Below are positions 1-8,799 of a stretch of 64,000 nucleotides of DNA, piece after piece; position 1 is the first letter of the stretch, and each line of letters starts with the position of its first letter. Position numbers and translations under genes: made by a program. Source of the stretch: Treponema sp. Marseille-Q4130 (lineage in GTDB: Bacteria > Spirochaetota > Spirochaetia > Treponematales > Treponemataceae); assembly GCF_014334325.1 (NCBI RefSeq), contig NZ_JACSET010000002.1:248001-312000 (forward strand), read 5' to 3'. The notes beneath the pieces were generated by a model, which saw only the letters and a program-made list of their open reading frames with translations, was not told where the DNA came from and searched no databases.

Positions 1-264
1 AAAAGAAAATCCATAGGTAATATCACACCGGGTGATTTTTTTATTTACGGAGGGAGTCCAGGACATGTTGTTCTGGTATTGGATGTAGCAATTAATAAAA
101 AAACGGGAAGAAAGATAATGTTACTCGGTCAAAGTTATATGCCTTCACAAGAGTTCCATATATTAAAAAGTTATGAAAATATAAATCCGTGGTATTTTGT
201 AGAGGATGAAGTATTAAAAACTCCGGAATGGACTTTTGAAAAAGGGAGTTTGATGGAATTTTAG
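1..264 (+). CDS. DUF4846 domain protein, C-terminal part (gene enters from the left edge)
   Basis: The reading frame is open from the first base to the TAG at 262-264, so only the last 87 residues are seen. The visible part contains GDFFIYGGSPGHVVLVLDVA, then LLGQSYMPSQEFHIL, and ends with a TPEW motif. These blocks (GDFFI, GGSPGHVV, QSYMP..Q.FH, WY, TPEW.F) are the conserved C-terminal signature of the DUF4846 family, usually secreted or lipoprotein-type proteins of unknown function. The N-terminus, and so any signal peptide, lies outside the window. Family assignment is from recalled motifs; no biochemical role is claimed. Confidence 0.75.
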   Translation, partial: KRKSIGNITPGDFFIYGGSPGHVVLVLDVAINKKTGRKIMLLGQSYMPSQEFHILKSYENINPWYFVEDEVLKTPEWTFEKGSLMEF

Positions 265-666
265 AATAAACCACATAGCACTGTTTTCAAAGCCGACAAA
301 ACACCTGCGGTGTTGCGGTTAAAAACAATGATAGAAAGACGCACGTGGGTGGGATCGATCAAACAAGTTCAAGTTACCCGGCATTTGCATCCATCAAAAT
401 CAATCGTCTTTTTTCACACTGTAAATTACATCCCATAATGTATATTCTGTCTACCAACAGATATACGAAATACCCATTAAAACAGAGCGTTTTTCCCCTA
501 TTTTTGCGGGTATTGCCGAAAATGCTATTTATGTGCCGAATTCTGTCTACCGGAATGTCGGGAAAAACCTAAAATTGATACAGCGAGTAAATTTTCGAAT
601 TTTAAAATTATTCAAATGCCGGTTATTTTTATTAATTTATCCGTTTTATTTTTTACGGCTTTAACT
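265..666. other. Intergenic region without a convincing gene
   Basis: About 400 bases between the DUF4846 gene and the end of rodA, which converge here. The region is AT-richer than its neighbours. A 12-nt word (ATTCTGTCTACC) occurs twice, at 444-455 and 540-551. Short open frames on the plus strand show no recognisable domain and no ribosome-binding site. No clear strong terminator hairpin with a T-tract was found for either flanking gene. Confidence 0.5.
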
Positions 667-1980
667 CTACGCATCCAAACCGTATCGGTGGTAATTGATA
701 CTCATGAGGAGCCCTACGGCGACCATTGCTGTCCACAGCGACGAACCACCGTACGACAAAAACAAAAGCGGTATCCCGGTGATCGGCATGATGCCCATAA
801 CCATACCGATATTGACGAAAAAATGGAAAAAGAACATGGCGAGTATGCCCGCTGCAATATACAAACCGTAGCCCGTCGAGTTCCGCATGATTTTCAGCGT
901 CCGAAAAAATATAATGCCGTAGAGCACGAAGATGACCAGACCTCCGATAAAGCCGAGTTCTTCCGACAAAATGCTGAATATAAAGTCGGTGCTCTGCTGG
1001 GGCAAAAATCGATAGTGGCTCTGCGTTCCGTGTAAAAAAGATCTGCCGAATATGCCGCCGGCTCCGATCGCGATCTTCGATTGGATGATGTTCCATCCGC
1101 TTCCTTTCGGGTCTACCGAGGGATCGAGAAAAACGATGAGACGGCTGATTTGATATTGTTTTAGGACACGCCCTGCTCCGTATGAGCCGAATAACGACAG
1201 CGCGATGATGAGCGAAACATATGAGATCCAGTAAAAATACCGCTGTCCGCGCAAATAGCGTCGTACGACGATCCCGATGAGCGCAATCGAAAGCGAGGCG
1301 GCGATAAGCAAAAGACGCAAGCGTATATCGGTGAGCGCTCCGATTGCGGCAATTTTCCGATGCGCGATGACGTTGTTCCAAACGGGGAGCACGGTCAAAA
1401 AAATCGTCCCCATTCCGACGGCGAATACGAACACTATGTAGCGCAGCGGAATGTCCGCCATAAAACACATGACGAGAAAAATCGGGATGTAAACGCTCGC
1501 CGTTCCCAAATCGGGCTGTGCAAGTATCAACAGTACGGGAAGCGCGAAAATCGAGGCGGCGATCAAAAATCGTTTTAAGGGAACTTCGCCCTGACTGTCG
1601 GAAAGTTTTTTTGCAAGAAATATAATAAAAATGATTTTGCCGAATTCGGACGGCTGTATGCCGAAGTGACCGATGCCGATCCAGCTGTTCGCGCCGTTGA
1701 CGTGGCGGCCGAATACGACCGTATATAAGAGCACGGGCACGAGAGCCGCATATAAAATATAGGCGTAGCGCGCCGTTTTGCGGTAATCGTAGAGCGCCGT
1801 TACGACTACAAGTAAGATGCCGACGGAAGCCCATACGATCTGTTTGACGTATTCATTCGTGACGAGGATACCGTCGGAATTGATCGCCGACGAATAGATA
1901 AATGCGATACCGGATGCGGTAAGGATGAGAACGCAGATCAAAAGGATGTAATCGAATGCATCGATGATTTTCAGCTTCAC
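667..1980 (-). CDS. rodA: RodA, SEDS-family peptidoglycan glycosyltransferase
   Basis: SEDS-family integral membrane glycosyltransferase that polymerises lipid II during side-wall elongation with its partner PBP2, encoded just upstream. The 437-residue protein has about ten hydrophobic segments. It carries the SEDS signatures GTASVYIPIFLVM after a PDLGTA block, PKGSGWNIIQSKIAIG, and the C-terminal GIPLLFLSYGGSS. I chose the GTG at 1980 because AGGAG lies 7 nt upstream and the start then sits 4 nt after the mrdA stop. An in-frame extension to 2010 would overlap mrdA. It is the last gene of the mreB-mreC-mreD-mrdA-rodA run and very likely cotranscribed. Confidence 0.93.
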   Translation of the reverse strand: MKLKIIDAFDYILLICVLILTASGIAFIYSSAINSDGILVTNEYVKQIVWASVGILLVVVTALYDYRKTARYAYILYAALVPVLLYTVVFGRHVNGANSWIGIGHFGIQPSEFGKIIFIIFLAKKLSDSQGEVPLKRFLIAASIFALPVLLILAQPDLGTASVYIPIFLVMCFMADIPLRYIVFVFAVGMGTIFLTVLPVWNNVIAHRKIAAIGALTDIRLRLLLIAASLSIALIGIVVRRYLRGQRYFYWISYVSLIIALSLFGSYGAGRVLKQYQISRLIVFLDPSVDPKGSGWNIIQSKIAIGAGGIFGRSFLHGTQSHYRFLPQQSTDFIFSILSEELGFIGGLVIFVLYGIIFFRTLKIMRNSTGYGLYIAAGILAMFFFHFFVNIGMVMGIMPITGIPLLFLSYGGSSLWTAMVAVGLLMSINYHRYGLDA

Positions 1981-1984
1981 TGCC

Positions 1985-3865
1985 CTACTCCTGTCTGTTC
2001 CCGTTCGCAAGGAGATAATGAAAGCCGAGTGAGTTTACGGCTTCTTCATAGCTTTGATTTGCCAGCGTACCCTGTATGATGATATTCGTCGCGTAAGGCG
2101 CCCACCATTCCCACGTGTTTACCGCTTCGACGAGCGTCGACACGACGATCTGATCTTCGACCGGCGCATCGTAGGGTGCATAGGCGACCATCCACGAGTG
2201 CCAGCTTTTTTTATACTGTGCGACTTCCGACGTTCCCGTTTTGCCTGCGCTTTGAAAACGCTTATTGCGCATCGGGTACTGGGGCGTGCCGTCGGTGATC
2301 GTATAACGGCAGTCTTCCTGAACCGTTTTCCACACGTCGACCGGTATGTCTGATTTGAATAACACTTCCGGCTTTACTTCCGTAATGACTTCATTTGTCA
2401 CGGGATCGCGCACTTCTTTGAGCAGGTGCGGCTTATACACGACTCCTTCCGTGCACACCATCGCCATCATGTCGGCGACTTGGAGAGGCGTGGCGAGAAT
2501 ATAGCCCTGTCCGATGGAAGCGGACATCGTGTCGCCGCCGAGCCACCTCTCGTGATACTTTCGCTCTTTCCACTGTGCCGTCGGAATAAAACCCGACACT
2601 TGATTCGGCAAATCGATTTCGGCGCTTTTTCCGAGGCCGAACATAGTCGAATACTGTGCAATCTTGTCGATGCCGAGATAATCGCGTCCGATCGTCCAAA
2701 AGTAGACATCGCAGGACTGAGCGAGCGCATTTTTCAAATCGAGCCAGCCGTGTCCGGGTTCTTTGAGATGACAGTGAAAGGTGCGGTTGCCGTAAAGAAG
2801 TTTTCCTTTGCACTCGATTTTTTCGAACGGAGAAAAACTTTTTTCCTGCAAAAGAGCCGATACCATGATGATTTTAAATGTCGAACCGGGCGGATACTGG
2901 GCGGCGACTGCCCTGTTTAAAAGCGGCTTTTCGGGACTGTCGCGGAGTTTTACATATTCCTGCGCGTAGTCGTCGGAATTGAATATGTTCGGATCGAAAT
3001 ACGGATAGGATACGAGTGCGAGTATTTCACCCGTCGCAGGTTTTAAAACGACGACCGCCCCTACCCTATTCCCGAGCGTCTTTTCCGCGAGCGTCTGAAT
3101 ACGCGAGTCGATCGTCAATACGAGATTTTTTCCCGGCTGGGGCGGACGAACGTCGGGTGTGTCCGAAAGGATCCGTCCGCGCACGTCTACGGTGCGGCTT
3201 TCAAGACCGCTTGTTCCCTGCAAAAGCTGATCGTACTGCCGCTCGATTCCGGTTTTACCGACGACGCTGTTTCGCGTATAACCCTGATTGTATAAAACGT
3301 TGATCTCTTCCTGTGTGATGTCTCCGACGTAGCCGATGATGTGGGAAAGAGAACCCGTTTCCACGTAGTTCCGCCTCGGCCGCGATACCCACGACACACC
3401 CGGCAGATCGATTTTGTTTTCGGCGATATTCGAAATAGTTTCAAACGGAACGTTCGTGCGCACGGTGATCGCCGTATAGGATTTTCGCTGCTTTTGCGGA
3501 ATACGCTTATCGATATCGAATTTCGAAACGCCGAGGTACTGGGCAAGACGGGAAGCGACCGTGTCGTAATGCCCTGCCGGTATCTCCGCAGGCGTTATTT
3601 CGACCGCAAACGAATCGGTATTGATGACCATCGGTACGGTCGCGTTCCTGTCGAATATTTCGCCGCGCTGTGCGGGGATGCGGGAAACTTGGCTTGAAAT
3701 CGTTCGCGACTGGGTGCGGTACGTATCGGAGAGAACGACCTGCATCGAAAAAAGGCGATAGACGTAGAGCGCAAAACACAGGACGATCGCGGTCTGCAAA
3801 AAGATAATGCGCTGCGTTTTGGAAAAAACGGGAGGTCGACGCTTTTGTAAAAAATCGTCCGTCAC
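1985..3865 (-). CDS. mrdA: Penicillin-binding protein 2 (MrdA), elongasome transpeptidase
   Basis: Class B penicillin-binding protein that cross-links peptidoglycan in the elongation complex. The 626-residue protein has one N-terminal membrane anchor (about residues 20-42), a PBP dimerisation domain and a transpeptidase domain. All three active-site motifs are present: STFK with the nucleophile at Ser328, SCD at 384-386 and KTG at 542-544, with GQG at 452-454. The start overlaps the mreD stop as ATGA and the stop lies 4 nt before the rodA start, so translation is probably coupled through the cluster. No missing key residue was noticed. Confidence 0.95.
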   Translation of the reverse strand: MTDDFLQKRRPPVFSKTQRIIFLQTAIVLCFALYVYRLFSMQVVLSDTYRTQSRTISSQVSRIPAQRGEIFDRNATVPMVINTDSFAVEITPAEIPAGHYDTVASRLAQYLGVSKFDIDKRIPQKQRKSYTAITVRTNVPFETISNIAENKIDLPGVSWVSRPRRNYVETGSLSHIIGYVGDITQEEINVLYNQGYTRNSVVGKTGIERQYDQLLQGTSGLESRTVDVRGRILSDTPDVRPPQPGKNLVLTIDSRIQTLAEKTLGNRVGAVVVLKPATGEILALVSYPYFDPNIFNSDDYAQEYVKLRDSPEKPLLNRAVAAQYPPGSTFKIIMVSALLQEKSFSPFEKIECKGKLLYGNRTFHCHLKEPGHGWLDLKNALAQSCDVYFWTIGRDYLGIDKIAQYSTMFGLGKSAEIDLPNQVSGFIPTAQWKERKYHERWLGGDTMSASIGQGYILATPLQVADMMAMVCTEGVVYKPHLLKEVRDPVTNEVITEVKPEVLFKSDIPVDVWKTVQEDCRYTITDGTPQYPMRNKRFQSAGKTGTSEVAQYKKSWHSWMVAYAPYDAPVEDQIVVSTLVEAVNTWEWWAPYATNIIIQGTLANQSYEEAVNSLGFHYLLANGNRQE

Positions 3866-4368
3866 AGCGCGCTCCTCCTTTCGATTGAAAGCGACGAGCG
3901 GAACAGCGACAGGAATTTAAAAACGAGGGGCGCAAGGATCGTATTGCATGCGAGTTCGAACAGAAACGGTACGGACAACACACGGTACACTGCGGGGGAC
4001 GACGGAAAGAGAAGCGAAATGATCCACACGAAAAACGCTTTCAATAAGGTCGCTCCGAACGCGCACAAGGCGGGCATAACGATCCCGTCCGAATTGAAAA
4101 CGCGTCCGAGTACGCCGAAAACGTACCCGATGAGCGTCCGGTACAGGCAATGAAAACCGAACGGAGCGGCTGAAAGAAAATCCAAAAACGCACCCGAAAC
4201 GAATCCGTTTATTTCGCCCGACGTTTTGCCGTTTAAAAACGCGATATAGAGCGAACACAAAAGTACGATATCGGGAACGGCCGGAAGAAAGGCGATATTC
4301 GAGAGGACTGCCGTTTCAATGAGCACAGCGCAAAAGAGAACGATCGCCGATACGATGTACGACTTCAT
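3862..4368 (-). CDS. mreD: MreD, rod-shape-determining membrane protein
   Basis: Small integral membrane protein (168 residues, about five hydrophobic segments) of the elongasome, linking MreC to the RodA/PBP2 pair. MreD sequences diverge strongly; the call rests on length, topology, the GFHCLYRTLIGYVFG-like loop and its place between mreC and mrdA. The start overlaps the mreC stop by the ATGA tetranucleotide and its own stop overlaps the mrdA start in the same way. Confidence 0.85.
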   Translation of the reverse strand: MKSYIVSAIVLFCAVLIETAVLSNIAFLPAVPDIVLLCSLYIAFLNGKTSGEINGFVSGAFLDFLSAAPFGFHCLYRTLIGYVFGVLGRVFNSDGIVMPALCAFGATLLKAFFVWIISLLFPSSPAVYRVLSVPFLFELACNTILAPLVFKFLSLFRSSLSIERRSAL

Positions 4369-5228
4369 CGCCTTTCCTCCGTTTCGCTTTTGACATCTAC
4401 AACGATGACCGTTTCGAGACGCGGAAAATCGATGAGAGGAGCGACGTCGATTTCGAGCGACGAATCGTATTCTACGACGCGGATTTCGGAGATGGAGCCG
4501 ATCGGCATATTGCGCATATAGTTTCCGTTTTCGCCCGACGTCACGATGACGTCTCCGTAATTGAGCGTATCCATGACGCGTTTTTTAATGTATTTGAGCG
4601 CAAGTTTCGTATCGTCACCGAATCCCGATACGAGTCCCAAATCGCGTGTATTTTGAATGCGTGCCGAAACCGTGCAGTTTATGCTGTACACCGGCATGAT
4701 CGTGCTCGTAAATCGACCGACTTCGACGACTTTTCCGACGAGGGCGATGTTACCGTTTTGGTATGCGATGACCGGCATATTTTTTCCGATGCCGTTTACG
4801 CTTCCCTTATCTATCGTGAGTGATGCGTAGAGCTTGTCTATATTGCGAGAGATGATCTGGGCGGGGTAATTTTTTTGTTCGAGCGATTTAACGAAATCGA
4901 GCTGCTCTTTGAGCTGTTCGTTTTCTTTGCGTATTTCCGCATTCGTCCGCTGCATCTGTTCGTAATTTTGCAGTTTGAGGACGAGTTCGTCGTAATTTCG
5001 TTTCAGATCGGACAGTTCGCGCACTGCGGTAAACTGTCGTCCGGCGAAATTCGTCACGAAAAAAACGCCCTTTTCCGCCGTCGAAAAAATCGAAAAACCG
5101 ATGCGGCTGAAATCGACGACAAAGCTCCCTGACGTAAACGCGAGAAAAACGCCCGAAACGAGGAGGAGCAAAGCGAGGACGAATTCGGGAAATCTGAATC
5201 GAAACGACGATTTTATGCGGATATGCAT
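4365..5228 (-). CDS. mreC: MreC, rod-shape-determining periplasmic scaffold
   Basis: MreC of 287 residues. There is one N-terminal transmembrane segment (about 13-35), then a coiled coil (about 70-115), then the beta-rich domain containing DKGSVNGIGKNMPVIA and a GDVIVTSGENGNY block typical of the family. It organises RodA/PBP2 along MreB filaments. It starts 9 nt after the mreB stop with only a weak ribosome-binding site and ends in an ATGA overlap with mreD, which suggests translational coupling. Confidence 0.92.
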   Translation of the reverse strand: MHIRIKSSFRFRFPEFVLALLLLVSGVFLAFTSGSFVVDFSRIGFSIFSTAEKGVFFVTNFAGRQFTAVRELSDLKRNYDELVLKLQNYEQMQRTNAEIRKENEQLKEQLDFVKSLEQKNYPAQIISRNIDKLYASLTIDKGSVNGIGKNMPVIAYQNGNIALVGKVVEVGRFTSTIMPVYSINCTVSARIQNTRDLGLVSGFGDDTKLALKYIKKRVMDTLNYGDVIVTSGENGNYMRNMPIGSISEIRVVEYDSSLEIDVAPLIDFPRLETVIVVDVKSETEERR

Positions 5229-5237
5229 GAGGCGCCG

Positions 5238-6275
5238 CTAATCGTTGAGGTTCGCATAGATCGCGCGGTCGACCGATCTGTCTTTAAACAGTTCGAAAGC
5301 CTCTCCCGCTCCGATCGCAACGCATTCGAGCGGATGCTCGACGAGGATGACGGGTACTCCCGTTTCTTTTGAAATGAGCTTCGGAAGCCCTTTGAGCATG
5401 GAGCCTCCGCCTGTCATAACGATGCCGCGGTCTACGATATCGGCGGCGAGTTCGGGCGGCGTATGTCCGAGCGTGCTCTTGATCTCTTCGACGATCCGCG
5501 TGACGGGATCTTTGAGAGCTTCTCTGACTTCGACGCTGTCTATTTCGAGGCGGCGCGGAAGACCGGTGATCGCGTCCGTTCCGCGCAGCTCCATCTTTTC
5601 GATCGTCTTGTCGGGGGTGGCGTTTCCGATTTGAATTTTCAAACGCTCGGCCATCTGGCGGCCGATTATTAAATTGTGGACGCTTTTGACGTGCTTGACG
5701 ATGGCTTCGTCGAATTTGTCGCCGCCGACGCGGATCGCGTTCGTGATGACCATATCGCCGAGGGATATGACGCTGACTTCGGTCGTGCCCCCTCCGATGT
5801 CGCATACCATGTGACCGGCGGGCTCGAAAATCGGGATCTTTGCGCCGATTGCGGCTGCCCTCGATTCCGCAATCGTTTCGACTTGTTTTGCGCCGGAACG
5901 GAGAGCGGCTTCGATGACCGCACGGCGTTCGACATCGGTGATACACGAGGGAATTCCGATTCTCATACGCATCGGGCGGAAAAACTGATGGCGGGGCGTG
6001 ATCTTCGAGATAAAATATTTGATCATCTTTTCGGTACTGTCGATGTCGGCGATGACGCCGTCGGCGAGCGGTCTGATCGCGATGATGCTGCTCGGCGTTT
6101 TATCGAGCATACTCTTAGCTTCCGCACCGACGGCTCTGACTCTCTTTGTCCCTTTTTCGACGGCGACGACGGAAGGTTCGTCTATGACGATGCCCTTGCC
6201 GCGTACGTAGATCAGCGTATTGCAGGTACCGAGATCGATACCGATATCGATCGAAAAATTATCAAACAGACCCAT
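5238..6275 (-). CDS. mreB: MreB, actin-like cell-shape protein
   Basis: Actin-fold ATPase of 345 residues that directs peptidoglycan synthesis. It begins MGLFDNFSIDIGIDLGTCNT, the phosphate-1 motif of the family. It also has GGGTTEVSVISLG (phosphate 2), the RVGGDKFDEAI block and a C-terminal GGGSMLKGL adenosine motif. The open frame extends upstream to 6362, but that would overlap the preceding gene. GGGAGG lies 9 nt before the ATG at 6275, which fixes the start. It is the first of five shape genes and follows a TPR membrane protein by 23 nt. Confidence 0.96.
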   Translation of the reverse strand: MGLFDNFSIDIGIDLGTCNTLIYVRGKGIVIDEPSVVAVEKGTKRVRAVGAEAKSMLDKTPSSIIAIRPLADGVIADIDSTEKMIKYFISKITPRHQFFRPMRMRIGIPSCITDVERRAVIEAALRSGAKQVETIAESRAAAIGAKIPIFEPAGHMVCDIGGGTTEVSVISLGDMVITNAIRVGGDKFDEAIVKHVKSVHNLIIGRQMAERLKIQIGNATPDKTIEKMELRGTDAITGLPRRLEIDSVEVREALKDPVTRIVEEIKSTLGHTPPELAADIVDRGIVMTGGGSMLKGLPKLISKETGVPVILVEHPLECVAIGAGEAFELFKDRSVDRAIYANLND

Positions 6276-6298
6276 TTTGCTATGCCTCCCGAAACGAT

Positions 6299-7243
6299 TT
6301 AGTCCGCCAGTTTTTCCAAAGCGCCGCGGTGATTTACCTGAATGCGAAGCGCGTTTCGCCACTCAGATCTGGCTTTCACCATATCGCCCTGTTTTTCATA
6401 TAGTATGCCGAGCTTGTAATGCGCATCGGCGGAGTTTTCATTTTTTCCCAAAACGCTTAAAAATTCTTCCGTCGCTTCACGGTATTTGTTTTCAGCAATG
6501 TAAATACTACCGAGGAGCATACGGCTTTGCAAGACTAAATTTTCGTCGTCGCATTCTTTTATGACGCGGAAGAGGTACTGCTCCGCCGCCGCATTTTGCC
6601 CCGCTTTATGATACTGCTCCGCGATCGAAAAGAGAAGCGTATCGGATTCCCGCACGAGGAGCGCTTCCGTAAACGAAGCGATGCTGTCCATCGTCATGCC
6701 GAGCGCGGCATAGCTTAATCCCAGATATTCGGCTATGTCGTCGGCTTTGTAACCGCGCGCTTTTGCCAGTTCGAGATATTTTACCGCGAGGTCGGCATAA
6801 TAATACGACGAAACGGTATTTTTATAAAAGTAGGCTTTGCCGAGCATGTATGCAAGCTGGGATTTCAGCGAATTTTGCGCATCGAGCAGCGCAAGACGCA
6901 AACTGTTGATCGCTTCGTCGAGGTAATTCTGTTCGTTCATCTTATCGAGAGACGATACGCCGAGGTAAAACGCCGCATATCCGTGGTACGTGAGAGCGGC
7001 ATTGTTGAACGGGGACGAGCGCAAGATACCCTTGCTTGTTTCGTATACGCTTTCATAGTCGTAGGATTTCCAGCTTTTGGAAAGCGCGTACACGGATCCG
7101 GATGCGAGGCGCGGAAAAACGAATCGATAAAACGAAAACACGAGGGCGGCGGCAACCAGGCACACGGAAAACGCGATGAGTGCATTGCGTACGAGATTGC
7201 TTTTGCGTTTGAATATATGCGCTTCTTTACTGCTGCCGTTCAT
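6299..7243 (-). CDS. Membrane-anchored TPR-repeat protein upstream of mreB
   Basis: 314 residues: a short cytoplasmic start, one transmembrane segment (about 22-42), then at least five tetratricopeptide-like repeats (for example AAAEQYLFRVIKECDDENLV and ADAHYKLGILYEKQGDMVKA) to the end. The family is a protein-interaction scaffold. The position 23 nt upstream of mreB in the same direction suggests cotranscription and perhaps a link to cell shape, which is inference. The start is uncertain: the ATG at 7243 has no clear Shine-Dalgarno, and the frame stays open into the RNase P RNA gene, which argues against starts further upstream. Confidence 0.75.
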   Translation of the reverse strand: MNGSSKEAHIFKRKSNLVRNALIAFSVCLVAAALVFSFYRFVFPRLASGSVYALSKSWKSYDYESVYETSKGILRSSPFNNAALTYHGYAAFYLGVSSLDKMNEQNYLDEAINSLRLALLDAQNSLKSQLAYMLGKAYFYKNTVSSYYYADLAVKYLELAKARGYKADDIAEYLGLSYAALGMTMDSIASFTEALLVRESDTLLFSIAEQYHKAGQNAAAEQYLFRVIKECDDENLVLQSRMLLGSIYIAENKYREATEEFLSVLGKNENSADAHYKLGILYEKQGDMVKARSEWRNALRIQVNHRGALEKLAD

Positions 7244-7304
7244 ACTGTTTAACAAAATCACGTTCGGAAACCGCCGAAACTCGACATTTGACCTAATAAA
7301 AAAA

Positions 7305-7693
7305 ACGGATGGGACGGTAAGCCGGGTTCTGGTATCGGCTGTGAGCCGACATAACCATCTGTCTCGAACGCAGATTACCCTGCGTTTCAAGCAACCTACC
7401 TGCAGTTACGGTCCGGAAACCCGCTGCCGCTTAGTTTTGCTCCGAATGAGGTTTGCACTGCCGCACCCGTTACCGGATGCGCGGCGGTCTCTTACACCGC
7501 CTTTTCACCCTTACCCGTTTTACAACGGGCGGTATATTTTCTGCTGCACTGTCTGTCGGAGGCGGGCTTTGCATTTCTGCAGTTTCCGCATCCGCCCGGT
7601 GATTACCCGGCATTTTTTCCGGCGGAGCCCGGACTTTGCCTCACGGGTATGCTCTTTCATCAGAGAATACCCGCGCGGTTATATCCCATCCGT
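7305..7693 (-). ncRNA. rnpB: RNase P RNA (bacterial type A)
   Basis: Catalytic RNA of ribonuclease P, which matures tRNA 5' ends. The minus strand starts ACGGATGGGAT and ends TCCCATCCGT, forming helix P1. The universally conserved blocks are present in order: GAGGCAAAGTCCGGGCTCC (5' strand of P4 region), CAGAAAATATACCGCC, GGGTGAAAAGGCGG followed by TAAGAGACCGCC, and the 3' block CAGAACCCGGCTTACCG. About 389 nt, normal for the type. A run of eight T follows the 3' P1 strand and may end transcription. It sits between the zinc-ribbon gene and the TPR gene. Confidence 0.96.
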
Positions 7694-7758
7694 ATTATTA
7701 ACAATTTTATGCACGGCACTTTTTCGCACCGGCATTTGTACGCTCTGAATCGAATCGC

Positions 7759-8676
7759 TTAGGACTGATCCTCGTCTTCATCTTCGATATCGTCGTCGTC
7801 GTTTTCTTCGTCTTCGATATCGTCGTCTTCATCGAAGATTTCGTCGTCTTCTCCGACCGCTTCTTTTTCTTCGTTTTCCTCGTCTTCGTCTTCGAAATCG
7901 TCTTCAAAGTCGTCATCGTCATCGAGGTTTGCGAGGCTGCCCGTAAAGTTCTGTTTTTGATCTTCGGAGGTCTCTTCGTAATAGAGGATGCGACTGCAGT
8001 ACGGACAGAACAGAATATCTTCGTTTTTGCGCACTTCATTTGCGAACTGCGCCGGAAGGAACATACAGCAGCCCTGACATACACCGTTTTTGACGGCGAC
8101 GATGCCCTGCGTGTTGCGCCGGATGATGCGTTCGAATTTAAACAATATTTCCTGATCGAGGTCGGGTGTTATTTTATTTTCTTTTTTTTGCAGGGATGCG
8201 AGTTCGCTTTTGTACGAATCGAGTTCTTTGTCGAGCGATGCGCGGCCGGCGTTGAGATCGGCTTCCTGGGATTTGATCATCGCTTCGACTTGCTTTAAGT
8301 TGTCGTTCAAATCGGCAAGCGTCTTTTCTTCTTTTTGCAGATCTTTGCGGATATCCTGCTCTTTGAGCGACGCTTCCGAAATCTGACGATCGAGCGCTTC
8401 GTATTCGCGGTGCGTTGTGATGTTGTCCATGCCTTTTTCGCCGGATTCGCGCGATTTGACCGCTTCATCGAGCTCTCTCTGCAGCTCGGCGACTTTTGCC
8501 CGCGCTTCTTCGTAGTCGGCGTTTTTTCCGATAAATTCTTTTTTCATGCGATCGAGCAGTTCTTCCTGTGACGAAAGCTGCTTCGGCGCTTCGCGCACTT
8601 TTTTTTCAAGGTCGTATTTGTGTACGAGTATTTCCTGCAGATCTTTTAATTTGTCGAAAACCTTTGTCATCACCAT
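7759..8676 (-). CDS. Coiled-coil C4 zinc-ribbon protein (DUF164-like) with acidic tail
   Basis: 305 residues. A long antiparallel-type coiled coil (about residues 5-185) precedes a zinc ribbon with CQGC and CPYC pairs (about 198-228), the layout of the DUF164 / CT398-like family, whose members interact with nucleic acids or export sigma factors. A C-terminal tail of about 55 residues is almost wholly Asp and Glu. The tail is encoded by GAY/GAR-rich DNA that looks repetitive. The start at 8676 lies 4 nt after a TATAAT box; a second in-frame ATG is at 8670. It lies downstream of rpoD but has its own promoter. Confidence 0.8.
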   Translation of the reverse strand: MVMTKVFDKLKDLQEILVHKYDLEKKVREAPKQLSSQEELLDRMKKEFIGKNADYEEARAKVAELQRELDEAVKSRESGEKGMDNITTHREYEALDRQISEASLKEQDIRKDLQKEEKTLADLNDNLKQVEAMIKSQEADLNAGRASLDKELDSYKSELASLQKKENKITPDLDQEILFKFERIIRRNTQGIVAVKNGVCQGCCMFLPAQFANEVRKNEDILFCPYCSRILYYEETSEDQKQNFTGSLANLDDDDDFEDDFEDEDEENEEKEAVGEDDEIFDEDDDIEDEENDDDDIEDEDEDQS

Positions 8677-8680
8677 GTCG

Positions 8681-8709
8681 ATTATACCCTTCCAGATTAC
8701 CGCATCTAA
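8681..8709 (-). promoter_or_regulatory. Promoter of the zinc-ribbon gene, predicted leaderless
   Basis: On the minus strand TTAGAT (8704-8709), a 17-nt spacer and TATAAT (8681-8686), followed after 4 nt by the ATG at 8676. Transcription would begin at or just inside the first codons. A GGAAGG run in the spacer is the only Shine-Dalgarno-like sequence, and it would not be transcribed from this promoter. Confidence 0.55.
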
Positions 8710-8712
8710 GGA

Positions 8713-8744
8713 AGACCTCTAAAAATTGCAATTTTCAGAGGTCT
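8713..8744. terminator. Hairpin AGACCTCT / AGAGGTCT between rpoD and the zinc-ribbon gene
   Basis: Inverted repeat: AGACCTCTAAAAATTG paired with CAATTTTCAGAGGTCT, nearly perfect over 32 nt. It lies downstream of rpoD on the minus strand. The sequence resembles the terminator at 52684-52722 (AACCTCTGAAAA / TTTTCAGAGGTT) and so appears to belong to a repeated terminator type, but here no long T-tract follows the stem. Confidence 0.55.
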
Positions 8745-8799
8745 GTAACGTCCTATTGTATAATAAAAAAAACGTTGTGTCTACGCTATTGTTGACACG

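Noticed and set aside
653-1834. Long minus-strand frame inside rodA
   Set aside because: Out of frame with a clear RodA protein and rich in Arg and His without any motif; a shadow of the real gene.
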